Positions 13,208-20,048 of a DNA stretch of 20,048 nt are shown in pieces. Both the position numbers and the translations under genes were made by a program. The notes under the pieces are model-generated. The model was not told where the DNA came from. It worked only from the letters and a program-made list of their open reading frames with translations, and did not search any database. Source of the stretch: a virus; the IMG/VR virus record IMGVR_UViG_3300012212_000013, positions 1 to 20,048 of that record. The stretch is one strand, 5' to 3'. Every line of letters starts with the position of its first letter. The stretch's first letter is position 1.

Positions 13208-13292
13208 TTGGGTACTTCATTTGATTAATTCTCTCCGGGATAGAAATAAATATCCCATCAAGAATAAAGGAGAATAAAGATGAAGTACCCAG
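13208..13292 (+). promoter_or_regulatory. Long inverted repeat that buries the endolysin start codon
   Basis: Bases 13208-13222 can pair with 13278-13292 in 15 contiguous pairs (13 Watson-Crick and two G-U). They contain the perfect 11-bp inverted repeat GGGTACTTCAT (13210-13220) and ATGAAGTACCC (13280-13290). The right arm contains the start codon and the first codons; the ribosome-binding site AAAGGAG (13266-13272) is in the loop. A smaller perfect hairpin (GGGATA/TATCCC, 13237-13256) lies inside. RNA entering from upstream genes would fold and hide the ATG, while RNA starting inside the loop would not. Confidence 0.65.
13245..13252 (+). promoter_or_regulatory. Candidate late promoter for the endolysin (AATAAATA)
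   Basis: AATAAATA matches the T4 late octamer TATAAATA at 7 of 8 bases and lies inside the large inverted repeat. Transcription from it would begin after the left arm and just before the AAAGGAG site, giving mRNA that cannot form the start-codon stem. Confidence 0.45.
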
Positions 13293-13861
13293 ACGGCTTT
13301 GTGCAGGCCTTCAATCATGCAATGCTTTATGAGGTAGGCGGTTTCTTTAACTCGACTGATCCTGACGTAATCGCTGGTAGAATTTCTACCAAAGAGCAGC
13401 GTCAGAAAGTCGGGTACGTTAACATCCCGAATGATAGGGGCGGCGAGACCAAGTTTGGTGTGGCACAGAAAGCAAATGTTGATGTGAATGTTAATGCATT
13501 GACGTTAGATGGGGCAATGCAGGTGTATTTCTCCAATTACTGGATTAAAGGTAAATGCGATCAACTTCCTTATCCATTAGCGTTGATTCATTTTGATGGG
13601 TGCGTTAACCATGGCGTTGGACGTGCTAATAAATTTCTTCAACGTGCGGTTAATGTCGCAGAAGATGGTGTGATTGGCCCAATCACACTGCAGTCAATCG
13701 CTAAAGGCAATCAAAAAGACTTGATTACCAAAATTTCCTCCTACAGGGCTGACTTCTACAATGCAATCGTTCAGCGTGATCCATCACAAAAGATGTTTCT
13801 TAATGGCTGGATGAGAAGAATTAACGAAGTAACCAGCTTTACTCTCGCATCTCTCAAGTAA
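13280..13861 (+). CDS. Endolysin, GH108 muramidase with C-terminal peptidoglycan-binding domain, 193 aa
   Basis: This is a cell-wall hydrolase, probably an N-acetylmuramidase that cleaves glycan strands at lysis. The N-terminal half has the GH108 signature: Y-E18-V-G-G-F with E18 as candidate catalytic acid, followed by D-R-G-G-E-T-K-F-G-V (52-61), which corresponds to the family's D-x-G-G-x-T-x-x-G-I/V. The C-terminal half has F-D-G-C-V-N-H-G-V-G-R-A, F-L-Q-R-A-V and V-A-E-D-G-V-I-G-P-I-T-L, typical of the PG_binding_3 domain. There is no signal peptide or N-terminal anchor, so it needs a holin to reach the wall. AAAGGAG at 13266-13272 sets the start. Its translation is probably kept low until late RNA is made (see the leader structure). 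Confidence 0.9.
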   Translation: MKYPDGFVQAFNHAMLYEVGGFFNSTDPDVIAGRISTKEQRQKVGYVNIPNDRGGETKFGVAQKANVDVNVNALTLDGAMQVYFSNYWIKGKCDQLPYPLALIHFDGCVNHGVGRANKFLQRAVNVAEDGVIGPITLQSIAKGNQKDLITKISSYRADFYNAIVQRDPSQKMFLNGWMRRINEVTSFTLASLK

Positions 13862-13869
13862 TTTTTATC

Positions 13870-13893
13870 TTCTAGGTGATTTTTTACCTAGGG
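13870..13893 (+). terminator. Hairpin after the endolysin gene
   Basis: CTAGGTGA (13872-13879) pairs with TTACCTAG (13884-13891) in an 8-bp stem with one G-U pair and loop TTTT, extendable by two outer G-U pairs. It begins 10 bases after the stop. The bases after it are not U-rich, so efficiency is uncertain; it might act mainly as an mRNA 3' end. Confidence 0.5.
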
Positions 13894-13942
13894 CAGTCCA
13901 TCATTTTCCCTGGTTGAAGTTAATTTAATTAGGGTGAAATAT

Positions 13943-13967
13943 TATAATTTTATGTAGCAACATAAAG
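13943..13967 (+). promoter_or_regulatory. nrdA leader: TATAAT box and 7-bp hairpin
   Basis: TATAAT at 13943-13948 is a consensus -10 box, but no good -35 lies 16-18 bases upstream (TTGAAG at 13914 is too far), so host-type promoter activity is only possible. Directly after it TTTATGT and ACATAAA (13949-13966, loop AGCA) form a perfect 7-bp stem. The ribosome-binding site TTGGAG follows at 13977-13982. Confidence 0.35.
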
Positions 13968-13992
13968 CATTTTAAATTGGAGCAAAACACAC

Positions 13993-16335
13993 ATGACGCA
14001 AGTAATTCACGTCATCAAGCGTAATGGAGAAAGGGTACCACTCGAACTCGAAAAATGGTCTAACCAAATCGCAAAAGTTTGCGAAGGCATTGATGGGGTA
14101 TCCACTTCGATGATTGAGATCGCCGCACAGGCGAACTTTTATGATGGAATGCCAACTCGCGAGCTCGATCAAATGGCACTACGTGCAATGATTGACCTCA
14201 TCGACGAAGAAGAACACCCGGAAACCGGCAACGTCAACTACCAGTACGCAGCTGGTAAGCAACGAATCTCGATGCTAAGAAAAGACGTTTACGGTACATA
14301 CACCCCACCGCGCTTGTATGACATTGTTAAGAAGAACATCGACAACAATTTCTACACCAAAGAACTTCTAGAATGGTACACTGAAGCAGAATGGGATCAA
14401 ATTGAAAAATTTGTTGATCATGATAAGGATGAGCACCTTCCTTACGCCGCAGTTGACCAACTCATCGAGAAATATCTTGTCCAAGACCGCACCAAAGCTG
14501 GTTACGTTGTAGAAACCCCACAAGTTCGTTATGCGGTTGCTGCTGCTACGGCATTCCATGCAGAGAAGAAAGATCGTCTGCGTTGGGTTCGTGACTTCTA
14601 CAACTCGGCATCAGATGGTTTGTTCACGCTTGCTACTCCTGTTCTTGCAGGATTGGGAACGAAAACCAAACAGTTTTCGTCTTGCGTGTTGATCAAGAGT
14701 GACGATACCCTGAAGTCGATTTTTGCTTCTGGCCAAATCATGGCTGACTACGCAGCTAAGCGAGCAGGCATTGGTTTGGATATCGGTCGTCTTCGTCCAC
14801 TTGGCGCACCTATTCGTGGCGGCGAAGTAAAACATACCGACATGGTTCCGTTCCTGAAGAAATGGTTCGCAGACCTTCGCTCGTGTTCACAAGGCGGTAT
14901 TCGTAACGCATCTGCGACTACGAACTTCCCATTCTGGCATGCACAGGTTGAAGACCTTCTGGTGCTAAAGAACAACCAAGGCACTGACGAGACGCGTGTT
15001 CGCCATCTTGATTACTGCGTCGGTGTCAGCGCATTGATGTGGAAGCGATTTTACCACCAAGGCGTCATCTCTCTGTTTGATCCGAATCAAGTTCCAGACT
15101 TGTACGAGGCTTACTATCGCGACTACGATCTGTTTGAGCAACTCTACGCAGAATACGAGCAGCGTAGGGACATCACGGTTAAGCAGATTTCTGCTGAGAC
15201 CTACGTCAAAGACCTCTTCAATAAAGAGCGTTCTGACACCGGTCGTTACTATGTCTTGAACGTCGACAACGTCGCAAAGCAAGGTCCGTTTAATCCGCAA
15301 ATCCACCCAGTGTACATGACAAATCTCTGCACGGAGATCATGCAACACACTCGTCCATTCCAGACGGTGGAAGACCCAGAAGGTCGTATTGCCCTTTGCA
15401 CGTTAGGTAGTTTGAACTGGGGTTGCTTCCGTAATCCAGAAGATATCAAACGTCCAGCAGTGGTATTGCATCGGGCACTGCACAACCTTCTGCAGTACCA
15501 AGATTTCCTGTCCATTCACAGCGAACTGCACAACAAAGAATTTGAACCTCTGGGTATCGGCATTACCAATCTTGCTTACTGGCATGCCAAGCGCAAGATG
15601 AAGTACGGTGAAGCAGATGCATTGGCTGAAGTCAAGCGTTGGATGGAACACCAAGCATTCTATCTGACCGAAGCGTCCGTGATGCTTGCGAAAGAGAAAG
15701 GTCCTTGCGAGATGTCTTCGCAGACCCGCTACGGTCAAGGTATCTTCCCATGGGAGATGCGTGCTGCCGGTGTTAATGAACTGACTGACTTCACTCCGTC
15801 GGAAGATTTGGATTGGGAAGGCCTACGTACGAAGCTGAAGATGTATGGTATCCGCAACGCAACGCTGATGGCCATCGCTCCAGTTGAATCTTCTTCGGTG
15901 GTTATCAACTCGACGAACGGTATTAACCTCGTCAAGCAGCTGATCATCATCAAGGAATCCAAAGCAGGTGCATTCGCTCAAGTCGTTCCTGAGTATCGCA
16001 AGCTGAAGAATCACTATCAGCTTCTGTGGGATCAGAAAGACTGCATCGACTACATCAAGACCACCGCGGTTCTGCAAGTGTACGTGGACCAGGGTATCTC
16101 GTCTGACACATACTACTCGCCCAAGTGGTTCCCTGAAGGTAAAATCCCTGTCACGCTGGTAATTGGTAACTTGATGAGAGCACACAAATATGGCTTAAAG
16201 TCCCATTACTATGCGTTGACAGATAAGGAGGGAGCAAAAGAGATGCTTTCGCAGAATGACCATCAAGTAAATAGTAATAACAACATTACTATGGAAGATG
16301 ATGGAGAAGATTTTTGCGAATCATGCGTCTTGTAA
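13993..16335 (+). CDS. nrdA: Class Ia ribonucleoside-diphosphate reductase large subunit, 780 aa
   Basis: NrdA reduces ribonucleoside diphosphates to deoxy forms with the NrdB radical. An ATP-cone fills residues about 3-90 (V-I-K-R-N-G at the start, Y-Q-Y-A-A-G-K-Q-R at the end), so overall activity should be allosterically controlled. Active-site residues are visible: C231 in S-S-C-V-L, N444-L-C446-T-E448, C469 in A-L-C-T-L-G-S-L-N, the P-V-E-S-S-S block, and a Y-Y pair near the C-terminus for radical transfer. The terminal C775-E-S-C778-V-L is the redox-active pair re-reduced by glutaredoxin. The length is like T4 and E. coli NrdA. The last 45 codons are more AT-rich than the rest, next to the inserted endonuclease gene. 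Confidence 0.96.
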   Translation: MTQVIHVIKRNGERVPLELEKWSNQIAKVCEGIDGVSTSMIEIAAQANFYDGMPTRELDQMALRAMIDLIDEEEHPETGNVNYQYAAGKQRISMLRKDVYGTYTPPRLYDIVKKNIDNNFYTKELLEWYTEAEWDQIEKFVDHDKDEHLPYAAVDQLIEKYLVQDRTKAGYVVETPQVRYAVAAATAFHAEKKDRLRWVRDFYNSASDGLFTLATPVLAGLGTKTKQFSSCVLIKSDDTLKSIFASGQIMADYAAKRAGIGLDIGRLRPLGAPIRGGEVKHTDMVPFLKKWFADLRSCSQGGIRNASATTNFPFWHAQVEDLLVLKNNQGTDETRVRHLDYCVGVSALMWKRFYHQGVISLFDPNQVPDLYEAYYRDYDLFEQLYAEYEQRRDITVKQISAETYVKDLFNKERSDTGRYYVLNVDNVAKQGPFNPQIHPVYMTNLCTEIMQHTRPFQTVEDPEGRIALCTLGSLNWGCFRNPEDIKRPAVVLHRALHNLLQYQDFLSIHSELHNKEFEPLGIGITNLAYWHAKRKMKYGEADALAEVKRWMEHQAFYLTEASVMLAKEKGPCEMSSQTRYGQGIFPWEMRAAGVNELTDFTPSEDLDWEGLRTKLKMYGIRNATLMAIAPVESSSVVINSTNGINLVKQLIIIKESKAGAFAQVVPEYRKLKNHYQLLWDQKDCIDYIKTTAVLQVYVDQGISSDTYYSPKWFPEGKIPVTLVIGNLMRAHKYGLKSHYYALTDKEGAKEMLSQNDHQVNSNNNITMEDDGEDFCESCVL

Positions 16336-17218
16336 GTGGCTGAATCATTATGAGAGATTGATAGAACGAGGAAGGTCTCGTTCTATCAGTGAAGGAGAAT
16401 ATTATGAGAGGCACCATATTGTTCCAAAATGCATTAGTGGAACAGATGATTTGGAAAACTTGGTGTCTCTCACTCCTGAAGAACACTACACTGCTCATTT
16501 AATCCTGTGCAAGCTATTTCCTAATAATGGGAAATTATATCGCGCAGTAGCTATGATGACAGTTGATAGTCCTTCAGCTCCTCGAAACAACAAGATGTAT
16601 GGGTGGATAAAGCGCAAACTCAGCATTCATAATTCTAAAAGAATGAAAGAGTGGCATAAGAATAATACTCATCCTATGCTTGGTAGAAAGCAGTCTGCTG
16701 AAGCTAGACAGAAAATAAAAGATTCTTTCAAGAACAAGCCAAAGAAACTTGCCCATTATTATTCACCTGCGACCGGTGAATATCTTGGTACGTGTAATTC
16801 TGTTAAAGAGGCAGCGGAGAAATTCGACATACACCATCAAACAATTTTCTCATGCATTAGAATTCCTGGTAAACGAACTGCTGGTGGATATTTTTGGTCA
16901 TACGAAAAGGTTCTTAACATAGGGGCGACTTCTAAGTTCATTAACGGAAAGCCAAGTTTGAGACTAGGTAAGTCCTTAGCACCTGATATTCCTAGACGAG
17001 ATATGTTTTACTCGTCTAAAGTAAAAAGTGATGATGAAGTGAAAAGATGCTGGGTGTTAGCTGATGAGATCAGTAAGAATCTAGATGTACTTCCACAATT
17101 TACCCAAAATAACAAACTTCGAATTTCTCCTACTAGAAACATAGCAAAACGAATTAAACAAGGTTGGAATCCAACTTTAGATCCAGAATGGTTAACATGG
17201 AAAGAAGCAAATAAATGA
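16298..17218 (+). CDS. Free-standing HNH homing endonuclease, 306 aa
   Basis: The HNH core is H39-H40-I-V-P-K with N54 and H63 (E-E-H-Y-T-A-H), the pattern of phage HNH homing enzymes. A NUMOD3-like DNA-binding motif follows (H-P-M-L-G-R-K-Q-S-A-E-A-R, about 125-137), then a NUMOD1-like helix-turn-helix (Y-L-G-T-C-N-S-V-K-E-A-A-E-K-F, about 162-176) and a basic Trp-containing C-terminus. Such enzymes cut related genomes lacking the gene so that it is copied in. The gene overlaps the end of nrdA by 38 bp, and its TGA overlaps the nrdB ATG (ATGA). It is more AT-rich than its neighbours and uses AGA, TTA and ATA codons, which marks it as acquired. The exact start (16298 or 16301) is uncertain. 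T4 mobE occupies the same nrdA-nrdB gap. Confidence 0.9.
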   Translation: MMEKIFANHASCKWLNHYERLIERGRSRSISEGEYYERHHIVPKCISGTDDLENLVSLTPEEHYTAHLILCKLFPNNGKLYRAVAMMTVDSPSAPRNNKMYGWIKRKLSIHNSKRMKEWHKNNTHPMLGRKQSAEARQKIKDSFKNKPKKLAHYYSPATGEYLGTCNSVKEAAEKFDIHHQTIFSCIRIPGKRTAGGYFWSYEKVLNIGATSKFINGKPSLRLGKSLAPDIPRRDMFYSSKVKSDDEVKRCWVLADEISKNLDVLPQFTQNNKLRISPTRNIAKRIKQGWNPTLDPEWLTWKEANK

Positions 17219-18351
17219 ATCGAGATTTTACCAAAGTACCCGAATACTCCAAGCGTCAAATGTTCCTTGACCCGGCCGGTCAAGTTACTACCCAACGATT
17301 TGACGACTACGCATACCCCAAGATTGCCAAGTTCGATGAAACTCAACGAGGCGCATTCTGGGTTCCTGAAGAGATCACCCTTACTAAGGACAAGATCGAC
17401 TTCAAAGAAGCAAGTAAAGCAGTCCGCCACATCTTCACTTCTAACCTCCTGCGTCAAACAACCTTGGACTCCATTCAAGGTCGTGCTCCAGCTCAAATCT
17501 TCACTCCAGTAATTTCTATTCCTGAGCTTGAGAACATGGTCACTACATGGACTTGGTTTGAACAGATCCACTCGCGTGCTTACTCGCACATCATCCGGAA
17601 CATTTACAACGTTCCTAAGGACGAGTTCAACAAGATCCACGACAACAGTGAGATCATGTCGATGGTTAGTTCCATTGGCGACTACTACGAGGATCTGCAC
17701 GAGCTGAACTGCCGCAAGGAAACGCTGAAGCAGCTGAAGACGCAAAAGATCCAGCTCTCCACTGATATCGAACGCGCACTGCAAGTTACCGAGCATGAGC
17801 ACATCAAAGCTATTTGGCTGGCGATGGTTGCATCCTATGGTTTGGAAGCTATTCGCTTTACGGTATCTTTTGCTACTTCATTGGCAATGGTAGAGAACAA
17901 AATCTTCATCGGCAACGGTAACGAGATTGCACTGATTCTCTCCGATGAAATGCTTCACGTGGATTGGACTTCATACATCCTTAATACTCTCGTCAAGGAT
18001 GATCCTCGCTTTGCGCAAGTTGCGCAAGAGACGAAGAAGGAATGTTTGGATATGCTTCTCTCCGTTATTGACGAGGAGAAGAGCTGGGCCAAGTACCTCT
18101 TCAAAGAAGGTAGCGTTATTGGTATGAACGAGCGAGTGATGGTAGGACTTGTTGATTGGACTGCACAGGGCAGACTGAAAGAAATCGGTCTGAAGTATGA
18201 TGCAGGTGTCAAGTCTACCCCAGCCCCATGGTTCAACAAGCACATGAACACCAACAAGAAGCAAACTGCACTGCAAGAAAATGAGTCCGTTGCTTACGTG
18301 ATCGGCTCTATGACTAACGAAATTAACTACGACGAACTGCCGGAATTTTAA
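17215..18351 (+). CDS. nrdB: Class Ia ribonucleotide reductase small subunit, 378 aa
   Basis: NrdB carries the di-iron site and tyrosyl radical used by NrdA. All metal ligands and the radical tyrosine can be read at positions offset by only 1 or 7 from E. coli: D85, E116, H119, Y123, E211, E245 and H248, in the contexts L-D-S-I-Q-G-R, F-E-Q-I-H-S-R-A-Y-S-H-I-I-R, L-E-A-I-R-F and S-D-E-M-L-H. The acidic C-terminus (I-N-Y-D-E-L-P-E-F) fits the tail that docks on NrdA. The start overlaps the endonuclease stop by ATGA, and no strong Shine-Dalgarno sequence is visible in the endonuclease's last codons, so nrdB translation probably depends on ribosomes finishing the inserted gene. Confidence 0.96.
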   Translation: MNRDFTKVPEYSKRQMFLDPAGQVTTQRFDDYAYPKIAKFDETQRGAFWVPEEITLTKDKIDFKEASKAVRHIFTSNLLRQTTLDSIQGRAPAQIFTPVISIPELENMVTTWTWFEQIHSRAYSHIIRNIYNVPKDEFNKIHDNSEIMSMVSSIGDYYEDLHELNCRKETLKQLKTQKIQLSTDIERALQVTEHEHIKAIWLAMVASYGLEAIRFTVSFATSLAMVENKIFIGNGNEIALILSDEMLHVDWTSYILNTLVKDDPRFAQVAQETKKECLDMLLSVIDEEKSWAKYLFKEGSVIGMNERVMVGLVDWTAQGRLKEIGLKYDAGVKSTPAPWFNKHMNTNKKQTALQENESVAYVIGSMTNEINYDELPEF

Positions 18352-18352
18352 A

Positions 18353-18604
18353 ATGACTTTTACTGTATACTCCAAACCGAACTGCCCACAATGCGATAAA
18401 GCAAAAGACCTGCTTAAGAAGAAAGGCACTCAATTCAATGAAGTGATTGTCGATGTAGGTCAAGAAAAAGTCGAAGGTGTAACATATATCACTGCACAGG
18501 AATTGAAAGCAAAGATTCCTACTGCAAAGTCTGCCCCGCAGATTACGTTAGATGACAAAGTAATCGGCGGCTTTTTGGAACTACAAAAACTAATAGGTGC
18601 TTAA
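18353..18604 (+). CDS. nrdC: Glutaredoxin, NrdC-type, 83 aa
   Basis: This is a small thioredoxin-fold reductant that would supply electrons to the NrdA C-terminal cysteines. The active site is C11-P-Q-C14 in Y-S-K-P-N-C-P-Q-C. The cis-proline segment S-A-P-Q-I and the G-G-F-L-E-L glutathione-side motif follow in the right order. The length matches T4 NrdC (87 aa). CPQC differs from the CPYC of classical glutaredoxins but is common in NrdH/phage types. It is encoded one base after the nrdB stop, and the close linkage with nrdA and nrdB supports the role. Confidence 0.92.
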   Translation: MTFTVYSKPNCPQCDKAKDLLKKKGTQFNEVIVDVGQEKVEGVTYITAQELKAKIPTAKSAPQITLDDKVIGGFLELQKLIGA

Positions 18605-18763
18605 ATGGCAACTCTCGGCGAATTGATGAATGAAGATCAATTGAAGTGGTGGAATGAAGGTTTAGACTGGCACCCAAATTATCTTGATGACTGTCCATAT
18701 GAAGTAGGTAGTGAAGCTTACGCCTACTTCGAGGATGGTTGGTGGTACGCCGATAACGAATAA
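18605..18763 (+). CDS. Small acidic Trp/Tyr-rich protein, 52 aa
   Basis: A short ORF begins directly at the nrdC stop (TAA ATG) and ends at TAA 18761-18763, just before a terminator. The product is acidic, with paired tryptophans (L-K-W-W-N-E near 13-18 and D-G-W-W-Y-A-D near 44-50), two Asp-Asp or Asp-Glu clusters and one Cys. No family is recognised. Its position at the end of the reductase operon makes it a candidate small regulator or partner of the reductase, but this is inference. Confidence 0.65.
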   Translation: MATLGELMNEDQLKWWNEGLDWHPNYLDDCPYEVGSEAYAYFEDGWWYADNE

Positions 18764-18791
18764 AGAGGGGAGTATTCGGACTCCTTTCTTT
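18762..18791 (+). terminator. Rho-independent terminator of the nrd operon
   Basis: AAAGAGGGGAGT (18762-18773) pairs with ACTCCTTTCTTT (18780-18791) in a stem of up to 12 bp including two G-U pairs, loop ATTCGG, with a perfect GC-rich core GGAGT/ACTCC. The T-rich side supplies the U tract. Confidence 0.75.
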
Positions 18792-18810
18792 TGCTCCGGA
18801 TTTGGCCCAG

Positions 18811-18818
18811 GATAAATA
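18811..18818 (+). promoter_or_regulatory. Candidate late promoter for the holin-like gene (GATAAATA)
   Basis: GATAAATA differs from the T4 late octamer TATAAATA at one base and lies 20 bp beyond the nrd terminator and 31 bp before the ATG at 18850. A late start would suit a lysis gene. Confidence 0.45.
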
Positions 18819-18849
18819 TATTCATCTCTATACTTTCATAGCACAGAAC

Positions 18850-19233
18850 ATGAATTCAATGGTAACTATCATGGGTATCACTTTTAACATTTATGGCGCG
18901 ATTATCGGCGGGCTGCTACTATTTTTTGCAGGAGCTTTCTGGCGCGCTAGTCGCAAAGGACATCTTAACTGGACTGACATGATTACTAGGGATGGTAATA
19001 AGGTCAGTGCGACAAAAGTATTACAACTAGTTGGCGGAGTAGTTGGTACTTGGATTATGGTTCAAATGACTTTGAACAATACGCTGAATTGGGACTTGTT
19101 CGCCATCTATCTCGGCTATGTTGCGTCGATCGACGGCTTCAGCAAGTTGGTGCTGGCCAAATATGGTGCTTCGAATGATGCATATAAGCCACAAGACTCC
19201 ACACCACCTCCATCACCTAAAACTCCAGAGTAA
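18850..19233 (+). CDS. Holin-like membrane protein with three predicted spans, 127 aa
   Basis: Three hydrophobic segments are seen: about 9-31 (I-T-F-N-I-Y-G-A-I-I-G-G-L-L-L-F-F), 56-75 (V-L-Q-L-V-G-G-V-V-G-T-W-I-M-V) and 82-103 (L-F-A-I-Y-L-G-Y-V-A-S-I-D-G-F). They are followed by a polar, Pro-rich C-terminal tail. The size and three-span layout fit class I holins that open the inner membrane for the endolysin, but there is no diagnostic motif, so holin is a likely rather than certain call. ATG 18850 is chosen because a possible TTG start at 18802 lies upstream of the candidate late promoter; ATG 18859 is also possible. It is not adjacent to the endolysin gene, as is usual in T4-type phages. 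Confidence 0.65.
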   Translation: MNSMVTIMGITFNIYGAIIGGLLLFFAGAFWRASRKGHLNWTDMITRDGNKVSATKVLQLVGGVVGTWIMVQMTLNNTLNWDLFAIYLGYVASIDGFSKLVLAKYGASNDAYKPQDSTPPPSPKTPE

Positions 19234-19261
19234 GAAAATGGCCGCACGTGCGGCCATTTTC
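19234..19261. terminator. 28-bp perfect palindrome, bidirectional terminator between convergent genes
   Basis: GAAAATGGCCGCAC (19234-19247) is followed immediately by its exact reverse complement (19248-19261). GC-rich stem cores flanked by AAAA on one side and TTTT on the other make a symmetric terminator for the + strand holin-like gene and the - strand gene ending at 19265. Confidence 0.85.
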
Positions 19262-19264
19262 ATT

Positions 19265-20041
19265 TTAGCGATTATTGTGATCTCTAATAATGCTCCAGAA
19301 CTTTGCAACGCCTGATGGCATGTACGCTTTGAAGCGGTAGTCCTGTACAATAATGTGAGTGGGACTTAGTCTAGTAGCAGGAATGATCGAACCATTGTGG
19401 AAGCGAAGTTCCAATGTTTGAGCCTTATGCCAAGTGCCATGCATAGGATTCTGTTTGTAGGTAGTTCCCACGACTACAACTTCTGCCATCGGATTTGGAT
19501 CGCGTTCACCATTACTGCCCATGTAGTAAAGCTTTCCATTCTTTTCATGTGCAAAGCGAAACACAGACCCAATAAAGTCAGGATCTATTCTTTCACCGCT
19601 TTTCAATCGCTTAATTCTCTTATCGTAACCAGTATGACCATACAGATCATCAGTACTTGGTGTATTAAACTCAGAAATTAAATCAGATTTTGATTTAGTC
19701 TTCAGAATTTTAGCATCAGTCATATGAACAACGGCCCCCATGTTGAAGTTCGCTGCGTCAGTCTTAGCTCGATAATCAGGTAGAACAGAAATCAGTTCAT
19801 CGTCAGCATGAACTTGAATGACGATACCTTCTACGTTCTTGCCGGCCATACCTTCAGCCTTACTGACTTTACCGCTAGCAGTATACTCTACTCGCTGACC
19901 GACTTCGAATTTAGTCTGTTTTGCCTTGATTGGGACTGCTGGGGTCGTGTCTTTCTTCGGTAACCTGCGGATAGACTTGCCGTCTTTATCGATGTATTTC
20001 TTGGCTTCGCCCGAAGCTTCGAATAGCTGTGCTAGTTTCAT
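19265..20041 (-). CDS. Hypothetical protein, possibly capsid-targeted, 258 aa
   Basis: This is the only convincing minus-strand gene of the window. The N-terminus is M-K-L-A-Q-L-F-E-A-S-G-E-A. It resembles the short leader of T4 internal head proteins (M-K-T-Y-Q-E-F-I-A-E-A), which the gp21 prohead protease removes after L/I-x-E; here L-F-E followed by A would fit. The body is basic at first (R-R-L-P-K-K-D; K-A-K-Q-T-K-F), then mixed with beta-strand segments (G-I-V-I-Q-V-H-A-D-D-E-L-I-S-V-L; A-E-V-V-V-V-G-T-T-Y). No enzyme motif is seen. Packaging into the head is inference. Only seven bases upstream of the start are in the window, so its promoter and ribosome-binding site cannot be judged. 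Confidence 0.8.
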   Translation of the reverse strand: MKLAQLFEASGEAKKYIDKDGKSIRRLPKKDTTPAVPIKAKQTKFEVGQRVEYTASGKVSKAEGMAGKNVEGIVIQVHADDELISVLPDYRAKTDAANFNMGAVVHMTDAKILKTKSKSDLISEFNTPSTDDLYGHTGYDKRIKRLKSGERIDPDFIGSVFRFAHEKNGKLYYMGSNGERDPNPMAEVVVVGTTYKQNPMHGTWHKAQTLELRFHNGSIIPATRLSPTHIIVQDYRFKAYMPSGVAKFWSIIRDHNNR

Positions 20042-20048
20042 GGAGAAA

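Noticed and set aside
16298-17218. Group I intron carrying the endonuclease
   Set aside because: nrdA and nrdB are both complete with normal ends on either side, so there is no interrupted exon; the endonuclease is free-standing.
17008-17802. Minus-strand open frame of 264 codons
   Set aside because: It covers parts of the endonuclease and nrdB genes on the other strand, both well supported.

Overview
The window is part of a T4-type myovirus genome (T4-like tailed phage). This rests on a set of recognisable T4-family replication, recombination and nucleotide genes: the gene 32 single-stranded DNA-binding protein, UvsX recombinase, UvsY mediator, UvsW helicase, class Ia ribonucleotide reductase NrdA and NrdB, and a NrdC-type glutaredoxin. 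A free-standing HNH homing endonuclease lies between nrdA and nrdB, as mobE does in T4. A perfect T4 late-promoter octamer (TATAAATA) lies upstream of gene 32. Nearly all genes are on the + strand, packed with ATGA or similar stop/start overlaps. I cannot name the host from the sequence. No tRNA, rRNA, CRISPR array, insertion sequence or attachment site was seen.

Layout. (1) Positions 1-6787 are a dense accessory block of small genes: a truncated HExxH metallopeptidase, an HD phosphohydrolase, a polynucleotide-kinase-like P-loop protein whose reading frame appears to shift by -1 at an A7 run, a dephospho-CoA kinase (CoaE) and phosphopantetheine adenylyltransferase (CoaD) separated by one unknown gene, and many hypotheticals. 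(2) Positions 6788-7062 are a non-coding leader with a run of perfect hairpins and the late promoter. (3) Positions 7063-11613 are the recombination and replication block: 32, uvsX, two small genes, uvsY, uvsW, with hairpin terminators after 32 and after uvsY. (4) Positions 11610-13203 hold a nucleoside-2-deoxyribosyltransferase-like protein, a MazG-like pyrophosphohydrolase and an unknown protein. (5) Positions 13280-13861 encode a GH108-type endolysin whose start codon sits in a 15-bp stem. (6) Positions 13993-18763 are the deoxyribonucleotide cassette nrdA, HNH endonuclease, nrdB, nrdC and a small acidic protein. (7) Positions 18850-19233 encode a holin-like membrane protein. It is separated by a 28-bp palindromic bidirectional terminator from the only minus-strand gene, whose N-terminus looks like a capsid-targeting leader.

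How the genes work together. Gp32, UvsX, UvsY and UvsW form the T4-type recombination-dependent replication machinery. NrdA, NrdB and NrdC make dNDPs, with the MazG-like and deoxyribosyltransferase-like proteins probably adjusting nucleotide pools. The endolysin and holin-like proteins are for lysis. The CoaE/CoaD pair would supply the last two steps of coenzyme A synthesis. The HD protein and the kinase, encoded almost side by side, could form an RNA or DNA end-healing pair. The strongest leads are the CoA module, the apparent frameshift in the kinase gene, and the endolysin start-codon hairpin that matches the logic of T4 gene e control.
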